In this document: in pieces, positions 1 to 9,539 of the stretch
Layout: each line of letters opens with the position of its first letter
Numbering within the stretch: the stretch's first letter is position 1
Assembly: GCA_018817915.1 (NCBI GenBank)
Contig: JAHISX010000012.1
Coordinates: 62,001-126,000, forward strand
DNA from: Bacillota bacterium
GTDB taxonomy: Bacteria > Bacillota_I > Bacilli_A > Acholeplasmatales > Acholeplasmataceae
Length of the DNA: 64,000 nucleotides
Reading direction: 5' to 3'
The notes under the pieces: generated by a model
Databases searched by the model: none
The model's input: the letters and a program-made list of their open reading frames with translations, nothing else
What the model was told of the DNA's origin: nothing
Program-made: the position numbers and the translations under genes

Positions 1-706
1 AAAGTGCGATGAATAGTTGTGCTGCATAATAAGTAACCAAGTTCAATCCAATGATCCACTTATTCTTATTTCCTTGATAATAGATGGGTGCGAGTAATAA
101 ATCAGAAACGCTAAACATTATCGCACCTGCGCATACTAAGGAAGTAAATGTTGAGAAATCAGCTGCTATGCCATTGGCTAATGCTTGCCCTACCATCATA
201 AAGATTAAGAAGGTATAAAAGATTGTAGGATATTTAGCTATACCCATTTCAAATTTAAGAACTTTACTACCCATAAAGACAATGACTGCCATGACTAAGC
301 CAAGAATCACTGAAATATAACTAAATGATCCAATCATTAAGAGTGCAAATAGATAAAAGATATGACCAATTGCAAAATAAATGATCCCACCAACAATGAT
401 CTTCTTATCCTTATCGGGACTTAAGAGTGGTCTTAAGGCTAAAAAGATATCACCTAAGAGTCCAAATACGAGTCCAAACAAGAAAACTAAGATGACTGTA
501 TAAAGCCCCACATAGGCAGGTAAGACATGAATCGATCCGTTATAATATGTTGTTATTCTGTCAATGACAGCAAAACCGATGGTTAAGATGAACCCGAAGC
601 TTGCAAATCCCTTCAAAAAGATAGCAATCAAGTACTTCTTCTTTAATTCAAAGTAAATAAAAGATCCTAAAGCTAATAAAGCAAATATCAATGCGTATAA
701 AGTCAT
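1..706 (-). CDS. YhhN/TMEM86-family (lysoplasmalogenase-like) membrane protein, partial (C-terminus off left edge)
   Basis: Own translation from ATG at 706 on minus: MTLYALIFALLALGSFIYFELKKKYLIAIFLKGFASFGFIL...GLLGDIFLALRPLLSPDK...; multi-TM with GDIFLAL motif typical of YhhN; open to window edge. Confidence 0.7.
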   Translation of the reverse strand, partial: MTLYALIFALLALGSFIYFELKKKYLIAIFLKGFASFGFILTIGFAVIDRITTYYNGSIHVLPAYVGLYTVILVFLFGLVFGLLGDIFLALRPLLSPDKDKKIIVGGIIYFAIGHIFYLFALLMIGSFSYISVILGLVMAVIVFMGSKVLKFEMGIAKYPTIFYTFLIFMMVGQALANGIAADFSTFTSLVCAGAIMFSVSDLLLAPIYYQGNKNKWIIGLNLVTYYAAQLFIAL

Positions 707-728
707 GTTTGACCTTCTTTCTTATTTC

Positions 729-1298
729 CTATAAGCTTGAATCATTTAACTTCCATTCTAATTTATCAATCACCTGATGCATCAAGATGCGGTAATCTTG
801 TTCATCAAAAGTTGTCGTATCTACTTCTATGGTATGTTCTTGTTTCAATGTAGGACTGATAGGAATCCAAGTATCTTTAAAATCTAGAATATCAAGGATG
901 ACATCTGATCTTTTAAACATGACATCATAAGGTGCTCTTTGACTATATCTTTTAAACAAGACATCAGCATCACCAGTCATGAAAAGTGTGACAGATTCAA
1001 ATCCATGATCTTTACACAAGGTAACGAGTGGTGAATAAAATACATCTAAGTAAGGTATATCCACGATGACACTGTCTTGAACTTCTAGTGTGTCTACAAT
1101 CAGTTTCTTGATTAATTTTAAGGCTAGTTTTCTGTAATAATTGTGGTTGACATCTTCATTGATCGCGTCATGATGCATGATGATATCCTTCATTTCTTCC
1201 AAATGGTAAACCAACAAACCTAAGTCACTTCCTAGTTGGCGTGAAACAGTTGTTTTTAAGGCTGCGTGATGACCGGTGACAATAATGACTTTCTTCAT
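729..1298 (-). CDS. P-loop kinase-like AAA family ATPase (paralog 1)
   Basis: N-terminal GHHAALKTT P-loop-like motif after a hydrophobic beta strand; 189 aa. Confidence 0.65.
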   Translation of the reverse strand: MKKVIIVTGHHAALKTTVSRQLGSDLGLLVYHLEEMKDIIMHHDAINEDVNHNYYRKLALKLIKKLIVDTLEVQDSVIVDIPYLDVFYSPLVTLCKDHGFESVTLFMTGDADVLFKRYSQRAPYDVMFKRSDVILDILDFKDTWIPISPTLKQEHTIEVDTTTFDEQDYRILMHQVIDKLEWKLNDSSL

Positions 1299-1360
1299 AA
1301 ATTTAAATCTCCCATATTTTTATTTTTTTTATGTAATCAATCATGCGATTGAATGCATCT

Positions 1361-1906
1361 TTATGCCATCCTATTTTTTAAGATTGTTAAGAGTTCCTGA
1401 TAATCTGACTCATTAAAGCTCGATGTATCAACAATCAAAGCTTGTTCTCCATATAAGGAAGGATCAAAAGGTTTCATAACGATTTCAAATGTATCTAGAT
1501 CCAGTGTACCTGTTGATGTATGCACCTTATGTCTTAATGGTTGTCTTTCTAAATATCTTTGATATAAGACTTCTGACTTGCCAGTCAGAAAGACAACAAT
1601 CAGCTTGGCATCAAGTAGGCGACATCTTTCTTGAATCTCTTCGACTTCATATGTTCTAAAATTGCTTTCTAGGATGACTTCGTCATGGACAAGCAAGGTT
1701 TGCTGCATATCATCAACCATCAGTTTAAAGGTTGCTTCACTGAGCTTTAGATTTTCATCTCTAGTTTTAAAACCAATAGTATCTCCTAATATTTCTTTAA
1801 TTTTATCCTTGCAAAAGACAATGATATTTAAATCTTTGCCTAATCTTGTGGCGACAGTAGACTTTAATGCAGCAAGATGACCAGTAATCATTATCACTTT
1901 TTTCAT
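1361..1906 (-). CDS. P-loop kinase-like AAA family ATPase (paralog 2)
   Basis: N-terminal GHLAALKST; similar in length and layout to the adjacent 729..1298 product. Confidence 0.65.
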   Translation of the reverse strand: MKKVIMITGHLAALKSTVATRLGKDLNIIVFCKDKIKEILGDTIGFKTRDENLKLSEATFKLMVDDMQQTLLVHDEVILESNFRTYEVEEIQERCRLLDAKLIVVFLTGKSEVLYQRYLERQPLRHKVHTSTGTLDLDTFEIVMKPFDPSLYGEQALIVDTSSFNESDYQELLTILKNRMA

Positions 1907-1918
1907 ATAATATAACTC

Positions 1919-2455
1919 CTAAAGATAGATCCAATATCTTTTGATATATCCATCAGTCTTGTAGACCTTATTTTCTAATTTGCCACCTTGAGATAAGATG
2001 ACAGCCTCTGATCTTAAGTTTTCTTCATTACATGTAATGAGAACTTTCTCAAATCCTCTTTCTTTAGCAATTTCTAAAGCAAGCTTTAAGATGAGCTTTC
2101 CATAGCCTTTGCCTCTTTGTGATGGACGGATACCATATCCGATATGTCCATCATAAGCTAAAAGGTGATCATTAAGCTTTAATCTAAAACTCAAAACACC
2201 GTAAATATCATTTGCTTCATCAACTAAAAACAAGATGAGTTCTGGCACTCTATGCTCAGGATCAATTAAGCCCTGTTCGCGTATTGGAATCTCTGCAACA
2301 AAAATTTTAAAATCTCGATCAAGTAATTTGGAACTAAATGGTATTATTTTTGGACTATCTTCCCATTCTTTAAGATACTCTAAATATTTTTCTTCATCTT
2401 GTAGTTCAGGAAACCTTAAATATAGACTCATTTCTTTTTTCCTAGCTTCCACCAA
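1919..2455 (-). CDS. GNAT family N-acetyltransferase
   Basis: IGYGIRPSQRGKGYGKLILKLALEIAKERGFEKVLITCNEEN: classic GNAT motif A. Confidence 0.85.
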   Translation of the reverse strand: MVEARKKEMSLYLRFPELQDEEKYLEYLKEWEDSPKIIPFSSKLLDRDFKIFVAEIPIREQGLIDPEHRVPELILFLVDEANDIYGVLSFRLKLNDHLLAYDGHIGYGIRPSQRGKGYGKLILKLALEIAKERGFEKVLITCNEENLRSEAVILSQGGKLENKVYKTDGYIKRYWIYL

Positions 2456-3330
2456 GTATAGGTTGCATATGGGAAAAATCCAATACTATAATAAAACTGT
2501 TGACCAGACCCCACGATCGCAATCTTAGCTCCAGCTAGCTTACATCTTCTTAATGCTTCTATGACAGCAGCTTTACCTAATCCCATTAAACGATAGTGAG
2601 GATCGGTTGCTACGGGCTCAACAAGAGCTACAAGTGAACCTTCGTGGTACCACGTACCACAATAAGCAACATATTGTCCGCTTGGATTAACAACAGCAAC
2701 ATTTCTATCTAAATGAACATGTGGAGCTGATAAACTGATTTTTCGATCTAATAAATCCCCTTCAGTCATCGTGGGTTCGCCAGGATGATTGAAGCCTCTC
2801 CATAAGACTTGATGATATTTCTTAATATCACCATGACTCATATCTTCAAAACGATAACCTTCAGGTAAATCAAGACATAAAGGTTTATTTAAATCTAGAG
2901 CAGCAAATTGTTCTTTTTCTTCAGTAGCAACTAAACCTAAGGATAATAAGATGCGTTGCATCTCATGATCATGGTCAGGAACAAGCATTTTTAAGCCATC
3001 AATGCCTTGTAAATCTCTGATTGCATATTGTGCTATTTCTTTTTTTAGATAAGGGTGACGGTCATTTAAGACATAAAATGCTTCACCAAATTTGGATTCA
3101 TAAGTAAGCAATGCAACAATCTTACCATCTTCTTCCCATACACCAATACTGTCTAGATGATCTGCATCTAAAAAGGATAGAGAAAACATCCATTCCCATC
3201 TACCCCAAGGGAAACTGATTGGTCTAAGTGCATCTTGTTGTAAGTCAGCAAGAAATGCACTGACTTTAAGAAAATCTTCCCCAAAGTGTCCATAACCTTT
3301 TAAATCTTCTAAATATCTAAATTTGACCAT
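2428..3330 (-). CDS. GNAT family N-acetyltransferase
   Basis: C-terminal VEPVATDPHYRLMGLGKAAVIEALRRCKLAGAKIAIVGSG acetyl-CoA-binding motif; overlaps the next gene. Confidence 0.8.
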   Translation of the reverse strand: MVKFRYLEDLKGYGHFGEDFLKVSAFLADLQQDALRPISFPWGRWEWMFSLSFLDADHLDSIGVWEEDGKIVALLTYESKFGEAFYVLNDRHPYLKKEIAQYAIRDLQGIDGLKMLVPDHDHEMQRILLSLGLVATEEKEQFAALDLNKPLCLDLPEGYRFEDMSHGDIKKYHQVLWRGFNHPGEPTMTEGDLLDRKISLSAPHVHLDRNVAVVNPSGQYVAYCGTWYHEGSLVALVEPVATDPHYRLMGLGKAAVIEALRRCKLAGAKIAIVGSGQQFYYSIGFFPYATYTWWKLGKKK

Positions 3331-4096
3331 GTGCTTTTCCTTCTTCTTGTAATAATTTATTTTGTTTATCTTTTTTATTTCTAATGATCATCTGACTCAA
3401 GGATATAATGATTAACCAAAGTGATAGTCCCAAGTAAATGAGTGATCTGGTAATCATATCAAAAATGATCAATGAGATAGGAATATAAAGAGCTAATATA
3501 CCCAAACTAATCTGGATGCATTTCCATTTTTTTTGCTGAAAGTAATAGATTAAAACGACGAATATACCACTAGCAAGTGTTATAGCAAAATTAACAAATA
3601 AAATCAGAATTAAAACATACCATTCATTTTGACCTTGTGTTAAATAAGGGATCATGAAGATTGAATAAACAATCAATCCTATCGATAAACCCATATAATC
3701 TAAATAACTTTGAATATGCTTTAAGATTGAGAAAGGTTGATTCTCAATAAAAAACACAATGAATAGATATGCAGCAAAATAACCAATCCCACTTAAAATC
3801 AGTGATTCAAACATGAAAATCAACATTTGAACTCTTTCAACCGCATGTGTGTAATTGAGAATACTAAGAAATAAAAATACTAAAGATGTTAAGACTAAAA
3901 AGATTGATGGTATATAAGATATCTTCGGCTTCTTAACCATGATACTGATACCGAATATGATAAATAATGCAATAAAAAAAATCAAAAAATATAATAAAGC
4001 ATTGTGTAGATCTAATGATCTATTATAAATATAAAGCATAACAAGTGAGGTCATCATACCTAAAGAAGAAAAGATTGTTTTTTTCTCTATCATCAT
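3317..4096 (-). CDS. Multi-pass membrane protein of unknown function
   Basis: 259 aa with many hydrophobic helices; overlaps flanking genes. Confidence 0.6.
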   Translation of the reverse strand: MMIEKKTIFSSLGMMTSLVMLYIYNRSLDLHNALLYFLIFFIALFIIFGISIMVKKPKISYIPSIFLVLTSLVFLFLSILNYTHAVERVQMLIFMFESLILSGIGYFAAYLFIVFFIENQPFSILKHIQSYLDYMGLSIGLIVYSIFMIPYLTQGQNEWYVLILILFVNFAITLASGIFVVLIYYFQQKKWKCIQISLGILALYIPISLIIFDMITRSLIYLGLSLWLIIISLSQMIIRNKKDKQNKLLQEEGKAHGQI

Positions 4097-5037
4097 TTGT
4101 CAAACCCCTCATAGAAGAAATTTGATTCAATGATTTCTTGATAGATTTTAGGCTCATAGAACTTTAAAATCTTTAATGCTCTTAATGTATTGAAACGACT
4201 TTCTTTGCCTTCTTCAAGCTTAAAATGAATCTTTCCAGTATATTGCCTACCTGGTGTAATATATCCTTTTTCCATTTGAGAAACAATTAAATCAATTGTT
4301 TCTTGCATCCGCATATCATAGGGCATCTTAATTGCTTGGAAATATTCTAAAGCTCTAAATGCATCATATTTCCATCTCATCGGATAATGAAAACTCATCA
4401 TATCTTTGTTAATGACTTCTTTTGTTCTAACTGATCTAAATAATCTTTTTTTAAGAATGAATTGCCATGCCTTGGGGACAGCACGAGAAATGTCGTGGAA
4501 TCTATAGTCACAATCATTTTTTTCATACTCAAACAAAGCTTCTAAAACAGAGATTGTTGTATGAAGAGAACTTTTCTTTGTCTTCTTATCTCTTTCCCAT
4601 GCACAGTTCCATCCACCATCTTTAAATTGATGTTCAAGAATATAATCAATCATTTGATCGATTTTTGTATCTTTTATCTGACCATAGCACGCTAATCCTA
4701 AAACCATTGCTGTGACACACATGTCTTGATGTCTTGTTTTAGATACTTGACCATGATTAAACCAAAGGTGGTCTAATAAGTTAGAAACAGATTCTTGATA
4801 GATCTGATTCATTGGATCAACTTCCATATATTTGAGTTCCATTAAAGTGTAATGAGTAGAAATCCATTTAGGTGAATAAATGCTTCCACCCCACATGCGT
4901 TTTTTGACATCATATAAAGTGAAGTATTGGTTGATCAATCCTTTTTCTTGATAATTAACTTTCTTATTTAGTAAATATTTTTTGGTTAAGTATTGGATGA
5001 CTGGATCACCTTTAAGAAGCCAATCGATTGGTTTCAT
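4093..5037 (-). CDS. Prenyltransferase/squalene-oxidase-like alpha/alpha toroid protein
   Basis: DGGWNCAW QW-like motif and helical repeat character; 314 aa. Confidence 0.5.
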   Translation of the reverse strand: MKPIDWLLKGDPVIQYLTKKYLLNKKVNYQEKGLINQYFTLYDVKKRMWGGSIYSPKWISTHYTLMELKYMEVDPMNQIYQESVSNLLDHLWFNHGQVSKTRHQDMCVTAMVLGLACYGQIKDTKIDQMIDYILEHQFKDGGWNCAWERDKKTKKSSLHTTISVLEALFEYEKNDCDYRFHDISRAVPKAWQFILKKRLFRSVRTKEVINKDMMSFHYPMRWKYDAFRALEYFQAIKMPYDMRMQETIDLIVSQMEKGYITPGRQYTGKIHFKLEEGKESRFNTLRALKILKFYEPKIYQEIIESNFFYEGFDK

Positions 5038-5819
5038 AAGCTTACCTCCATATCAAAGGTTAAGACGATATCGACACAAAGCATGGTTAAAGCATACCTA
5101 ATATCTTCTCTATGCTTCCAACCTCTACTATCCCATACATCAGTGGATAGATCATCACCACTATAGATGATTGCACCATATTCAATACCCCTAAATTGAC
5201 TAACAGCAATCATTGCCGATTGTTCCATTTCAACTAAAATGGCACCTTCTTCTTTTCTTAAGGCAATCTTTGATTTGGTTTCACGATAAAAAGCATCAGT
5301 AGTCCATGTTTTACCTAAAACATAGTCAATGTTTTTAGCTTTGAGATATTGAGTTATTTGATGAACAACTTTTTGGTTGGCTTGAATTTCTCTTTTTGGT
5401 TCAACATAATGATAACTCGTTCCTTCATCGCGAATTGCAGAATCAATAACGATGAGTTTTCCAACGGTTAAATCAGATCTTAAAACTCCGCCACCACCAC
5501 AAAACATCACATACTTACTACCCAATGCAATACATTCATCTAAAAAGCCTGCACATGCAGGTGCGCCAAGTTTTCCGGGAATGATTGCTAAATCATGATT
5601 GAAAAACTTATAGACCTCTAAATTATTTTCTCCAACAATGGTCATGAATAGAAATATCTCATGATCTTCAAGGAGCTTTAAAATGACGTCATTGAAAAAA
5701 CAAACAACCAATCGACTTGGCAATTTGGGATATTTAAGTGAAATATTTCTTGGATTGATGTGCGCATCCTTTTCTGGATCAAATTCCAGAATAGGAAACT
5801 CCTTTTTAATTTTCATCAT
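5034..5819 (-). CDS. Nucleoside phosphorylase family protein
   Basis: FCGGGGVL..., GKTWTTDAFYRET, AILVEMEQSAMIAVSQFRGIEYGAIIYSGDDLS motifs of the PNP/UDP family. Confidence 0.8.
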   Translation of the reverse strand: MMKIKKEFPILEFDPEKDAHINPRNISLKYPKLPSRLVVCFFNDVILKLLEDHEIFLFMTIVGENNLEVYKFFNHDLAIIPGKLGAPACAGFLDECIALGSKYVMFCGGGGVLRSDLTVGKLIVIDSAIRDEGTSYHYVEPKREIQANQKVVHQITQYLKAKNIDYVLGKTWTTDAFYRETKSKIALRKEEGAILVEMEQSAMIAVSQFRGIEYGAIIYSGDDLSTDVWDSRGWKHREDIRYALTMLCVDIVLTFDMEVSL

Positions 5820-5844
5820 AACTCCACCAGATCTAAAAAATAGA

Positions 5845-6468
5845 TTATTCGATATTATCCTTAAAGAAGATTTGAGTTTCTAAAAATCTTCTATAAACTT
5901 TCCTACGTAGTTTTGTTTCATGTGTATCAAAGAAAAACAACGAGAATGCTTCCCATAACAAGAACCAACCACCAATGAAGAAGCCTTCAATTAGAATTGA
6001 AAACATCAAAGTGACTGATGGTGCATAATATCTTGTGAGATATGCACCAATCAAAAATAGGATGCCAATGCTGATATATGATGCGATACGCCGGTAGTTT
6101 TTATAAAGCATTCGATTGATAAAGAATAAAACTGCTTTGAAATTATTGATCATGCCGGTCATACTCTTGTTTTCTTTATCCGTATCATTAATTTCCTTTG
6201 GTAAATAGAAATAAATTTCAACCTTTTCACTGATTGGTATTTCAAAACCCGCTTGTTCAAGATAATCAAGAAGTTCAGGCTCAATATCTTTTTTCTTGAT
6301 TGATGATGCATCCCACCCATTAAAAATTTCAGAATAGTCATCTAGTGACACTTCAATCATGAAAGCATTATTTTCTGGGTTTTTATTATATAAATTTAGT
6401 GTTTCTTTTTTCTTTTTCATAGTTTTCCTCATATCCATTATACACATATTACTTAATTGAATTTGCAA
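5845..6468 (-). CDS. Membrane protein of unknown function with two TM helices
   Basis: 207 aa; hydrophobic hairpin IASYISIGILFLIGAYLTRYYAPSVTLMFSILIEGFFIGGWFLLWEAFSLFFF; overlaps the upstream gene. Confidence 0.55.
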   Translation of the reverse strand: MQIQLSNMCIMDMRKTMKKKKETLNLYNKNPENNAFMIEVSLDDYSEIFNGWDASSIKKKDIEPELLDYLEQAGFEIPISEKVEIYFYLPKEINDTDKENKSMTGMINNFKAVLFFINRMLYKNYRRIASYISIGILFLIGAYLTRYYAPSVTLMFSILIEGFFIGGWFLLWEAFSLFFFDTHETKLRRKVYRRFLETQIFFKDNIE

Positions 6469-7285
6469 GATCGACCATTTGCATGAGTGATCTTCTTAAT
6501 TCCTGGTAAATATCTTCTGTTAAGACCTTAACGTTTCTTCTCATAGGGCTTAAAGTGATTCCTATATGAAGGTCAGTCCCATTACAACCAATCGTAACTG
6601 AAGGGCTTTGATATTCATTTTTAATACGGTGATACAAGTTGATCAGCTGTGGATCTATATCAAACTCTGATGCAGGAACGAACGCTCTAACATCATTGAT
6701 ATCTGTCAGTTTCTTATATTTAGGATCAACAAAAGGATTGCCTTGAGTTCTTAATTGAAACTGTGTTGTTCCATAGTCTCTAAAGATCAAATAATAGCCA
6801 TTTAAGTGTGTGATTGTCGTTTTCCCGTTAGAAGTTGCAATATAAGCATCATAGACATCCACATGAAATCCATGAGTATTCTCAAATGAAAGCTGGAATC
6901 TTAAAAACTTAGATGAACGTAATGGATATAATCCCCCAAATGTAAAAAAGTCAAGATCCTTTGGATAAGCATTATATGTAATAAAGACACTTTCTTCATA
7001 ATTATGATCATTGATGACTTTAGGATATAAAATCTCGTAAAGTGGTTTTTCACTGACGAAAAAGATGAGTAACATTAAAACTAAAATGAAGAAAAAACCA
7101 AAGATGCCAATGAAAATATAAAATAGGACCTTAAATAATGTGGCATTGCTATAGAAAAGAAATGAGATTGCTGCGATGATACCAAAAACGGCCATCATGA
7201 AAGACCAAAAGCCAACAACTTTCTTTTTTCTTCTTTTTAATTGTTCTTTATATATTTTTAATGTTTGTGTAGAATATGAATCCAT
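6449..7285 (-). CDS. DUF3137-like membrane protein
   Basis: Two N-terminal TM helices then a cytosolic domain (LYPKVINDHNYEESVFI...); family assignment from memory of mollicute proteins. Confidence 0.5.
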   Translation of the reverse strand: MDSYSTQTLKIYKEQLKRRKKKVVGFWSFMMAVFGIIAAISFLFYSNATLFKVLFYIFIGIFGFFFILVLMLLIFFVSEKPLYEILYPKVINDHNYEESVFITYNAYPKDLDFFTFGGLYPLRSSKFLRFQLSFENTHGFHVDVYDAYIATSNGKTTITHLNGYYLIFRDYGTTQFQLRTQGNPFVDPKYKKLTDINDVRAFVPASEFDIDPQLINLYHRIKNEYQSPSVTIGCNGTDLHIGITLSPMRRNVKVLTEDIYQELRRSLMQMVDLANSIK

Positions 7286-7299
7286 AAAATGCCTTCTTC

Positions 7300-7920
7300 C
7301 TATGGTTGATATGTTGAAGATAAATGTTTAATCATATTTTGTTCAATGATTTTAATCTCATTTGAGTCATTAATTTCTAAAACTGAAATGCTACCATTAT
7401 CAATCTTGAGTGCATTTCTTTGACTCAAGTTACATCCCAAAATGTAACATAATAAAACTCTGATGACACCACCATGTGTTACAAGCAGTAAATCTTGATT
7501 GGGATGCTTTGAAATAATCTTTTTAAAAGTTACAACAATGCGTTCTTGAAACTCAGATAAGGATTCACCACCCGATTTAGCAAGTTCGAAAAATCTGTCT
7601 TCATCAAATTTTTCATCATCTCTAAATTCAGATGTAATCTCATCCCATGTTTGTCCTGCCCAATTTCCAACATTCATCTCTCTTAAGTCTTTAGAGATTG
7701 ACATTGGGCATTCCATTTTTTGTTGAATGAGCTGTGCTGTTTTGAGCGCTCTAGATAAATCACTTGCATAAATATGACAAATACGCTGCTGCTTGAAGTA
7801 ATTTGTAAGCATTTGAGCTTGTAACATACCTATGGTATCAAGCTCAATATCGAGCCAGCCTTGAAAACGATGTGTTTCATTCCATGCTGTTTGTCCATGA
7901 CGAACCAAGTAACATTTCAT
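7300..7920 (-). CDS. Histidine phosphatase family protein (phosphoglycerate mutase-like)
   Basis: MKCYLVRHGQTAWNE (RHG motif), LLVTHGGVIRVLL. Confidence 0.9.
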   Translation of the reverse strand: MKCYLVRHGQTAWNETHRFQGWLDIELDTIGMLQAQMLTNYFKQQRICHIYASDLSRALKTAQLIQQKMECPMSISKDLREMNVGNWAGQTWDEITSEFRDDEKFDEDRFFELAKSGGESLSEFQERIVVTFKKIISKHPNQDLLLVTHGGVIRVLLCYILGCNLSQRNALKIDNGSISVLEINDSNEIKIIEQNMIKHLSSTYQP

Positions 7921-7951
7921 TTGATCACCTCATATTCTCTTTGTAAATCAG

Positions 7952-8758
7952 TTAATACAATTTAAACAATAAATAGTAAGTGAATAATGCATAAAGAATA
8001 CTAAACATTGTTCCAATGATAAAATATTCACCAAATTTCGTAACTTCAAGTGATTTGAATCTAGCTACAGATTTTGCAGCAATAATCAGTCCAATGGTTG
8101 TATAACTTCCTACAATCATTGATGCCATCAATAAGATTCTTTCTAGAATGCCAATAACACTGCCAGCTTTTTGGTGGGATGAAAATACATGGAAGTTGTT
8201 CTCTTTCGCCTCTTTAATATCCTCAGTAGTCGGTTTATATTTGCCCATTAATTCTTTGAAGAAGATATTTCCAGCTTTTCCAATAAGCAAGAAAGCTAAT
8301 ATATATTTTGATCCAACAAGAAATAGATTTTGATTTAAGATAAAGATATCTAAATTTGTTGGTGTAAAATTTAATGTTATATAAGTTCCAACTAAAACAA
8401 TTAAGATGATTTGAAACATTTGAGCAATTAAAAATAAATAGGGGAATAGAAATTCATTTGATTGCTTATGCAATTTAATTTTTAAATAATCAATCAATCC
8501 ATGTGCCAAACCTGCACCTAGAATCACAAATATATTCACCCAGTGGTTTGGTAGATAAAAGACCAAAATCAAAAAAGTTGAAATAGTATATATGAAAGTA
8601 TATTGAACAAGTTTACTTTTGTAAAGGTACTTTATCTTGATCTCTTCATCAAATTGATCCTCTGCATTACGATCATATCTGATATAAAAAGTAAATAAAA
8701 CATGAATGATTAAAAGTGAAAATAAAATAAACATATGACTACCCCCGGTTATTAACAA
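7952..8758 (-). CDS. DUF3307-like membrane protein
   Basis: Multi-TM 268 aa; HGLIDYLKIKLHK; adjacent to and overlapping a SatD-like gene. Confidence 0.6.
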   Translation of the reverse strand: MLITGGSHMFILFSLLIIHVLFTFYIRYDRNAEDQFDEEIKIKYLYKSKLVQYTFIYTISTFLILVFYLPNHWVNIFVILGAGLAHGLIDYLKIKLHKQSNEFLFPYLFLIAQMFQIILIVLVGTYITLNFTPTNLDIFILNQNLFLVGSKYILAFLLIGKAGNIFFKELMGKYKPTTEDIKEAKENNFHVFSSHQKAGSVIGILERILLMASMIVGSYTTIGLIIAAKSVARFKSLEVTKFGEYFIIGTMFSILYALFTYYLLFKLY

Positions 8759-9404
8759 ATATGGACATACTACGCATCATACTTGCGTAATCATAAAACT
8801 GAGACCTTTTGAGTTTCTCATTGAGACTGGATGGAGCTTCATCCAAAGTTTTAGCAAGATCAACTTGCTTAAAATCATCACTTAGACCGTAATGATTCAA
8901 AATGGTATCAATCATTTTACGTTGTGTTTCTGTCCAATGGCTCTTAATTGTGTATAAGATATCAGAAATTTTGTTGAACACCAGATCAAATGCATAGTCT
9001 TTTGTTTTTATCCTAATATTTGATGTAACTGAGATTTTTTGTTTTTCTTCATTTTCTTTAACTTCTTTGATTGCATCTCTTGCAAACCACCATGCTTCAC
9101 CATCACTATCGTATGGAGAGTCTTGGTTTGTCTGATCAAATAAAATATTGCCTATACCTAATCCAAATCTAATTTCTATTGGATCAAGATGAAACATGAT
9201 TTTATGCATAATTTCAAATAAATGATCAAATGAATTGAAAATCCCTTGAAATTCATCACCTAATGTTACAAACATTTGTTTAACGAGTTCATTTTCATAT
9301 TGTTGATTGATCTCATTTAATATATCGCGCAAATGTTGTTGAACTTCTAATCTATTTTTAATTGACTTTGATTTTTTTATATCTCCAATGATTGTATAGT
9401 ACAT
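8739..9404 (-). CDS. SatD family protein
   Basis: MYYTIIGDIKKSKSIKNR...FVTLGDEFQGIF...IRFGLGIGNI; C-terminal HTH-like segment. ORF track start 9476 is probably too early; ATG at 9404 follows AGAGGTGATAAA. Confidence 0.75.
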   Translation of the reverse strand: MYYTIIGDIKKSKSIKNRLEVQQHLRDILNEINQQYENELVKQMFVTLGDEFQGIFNSFDHLFEIMHKIMFHLDPIEIRFGLGIGNILFDQTNQDSPYDSDGEAWWFARDAIKEVKENEEKQKISVTSNIRIKTKDYAFDLVFNKISDILYTIKSHWTETQRKMIDTILNHYGLSDDFKQVDLAKTLDEAPSSLNEKLKRSQFYDYASMMRSMSIFVNNRG

Positions 9405-9422
9405 TTTATCACCTCTACTCAT

Positions 9423-9458
9423 ATTATACAGGATATATATTCGTATGTAAACACGAAT
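9423..9458 (-). promoter_or_regulatory. Promoter of the satD-like operon with palindrome over the -35 element
   Basis: Minus strand TTTACA-17 bp-TATAAT; 20-bp inverted repeat ATTCGT-gtttacat-ACGAAT (9439-9458) covers the -35. Confidence 0.6.
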
Positions 9459-9539
9459 TAAATAAATATTAGGCAAATTAGACTAATTAATCATTTATTA
9501 GGCACTTATGGTCAGTACTATAGCAATATTAGTTAATGT

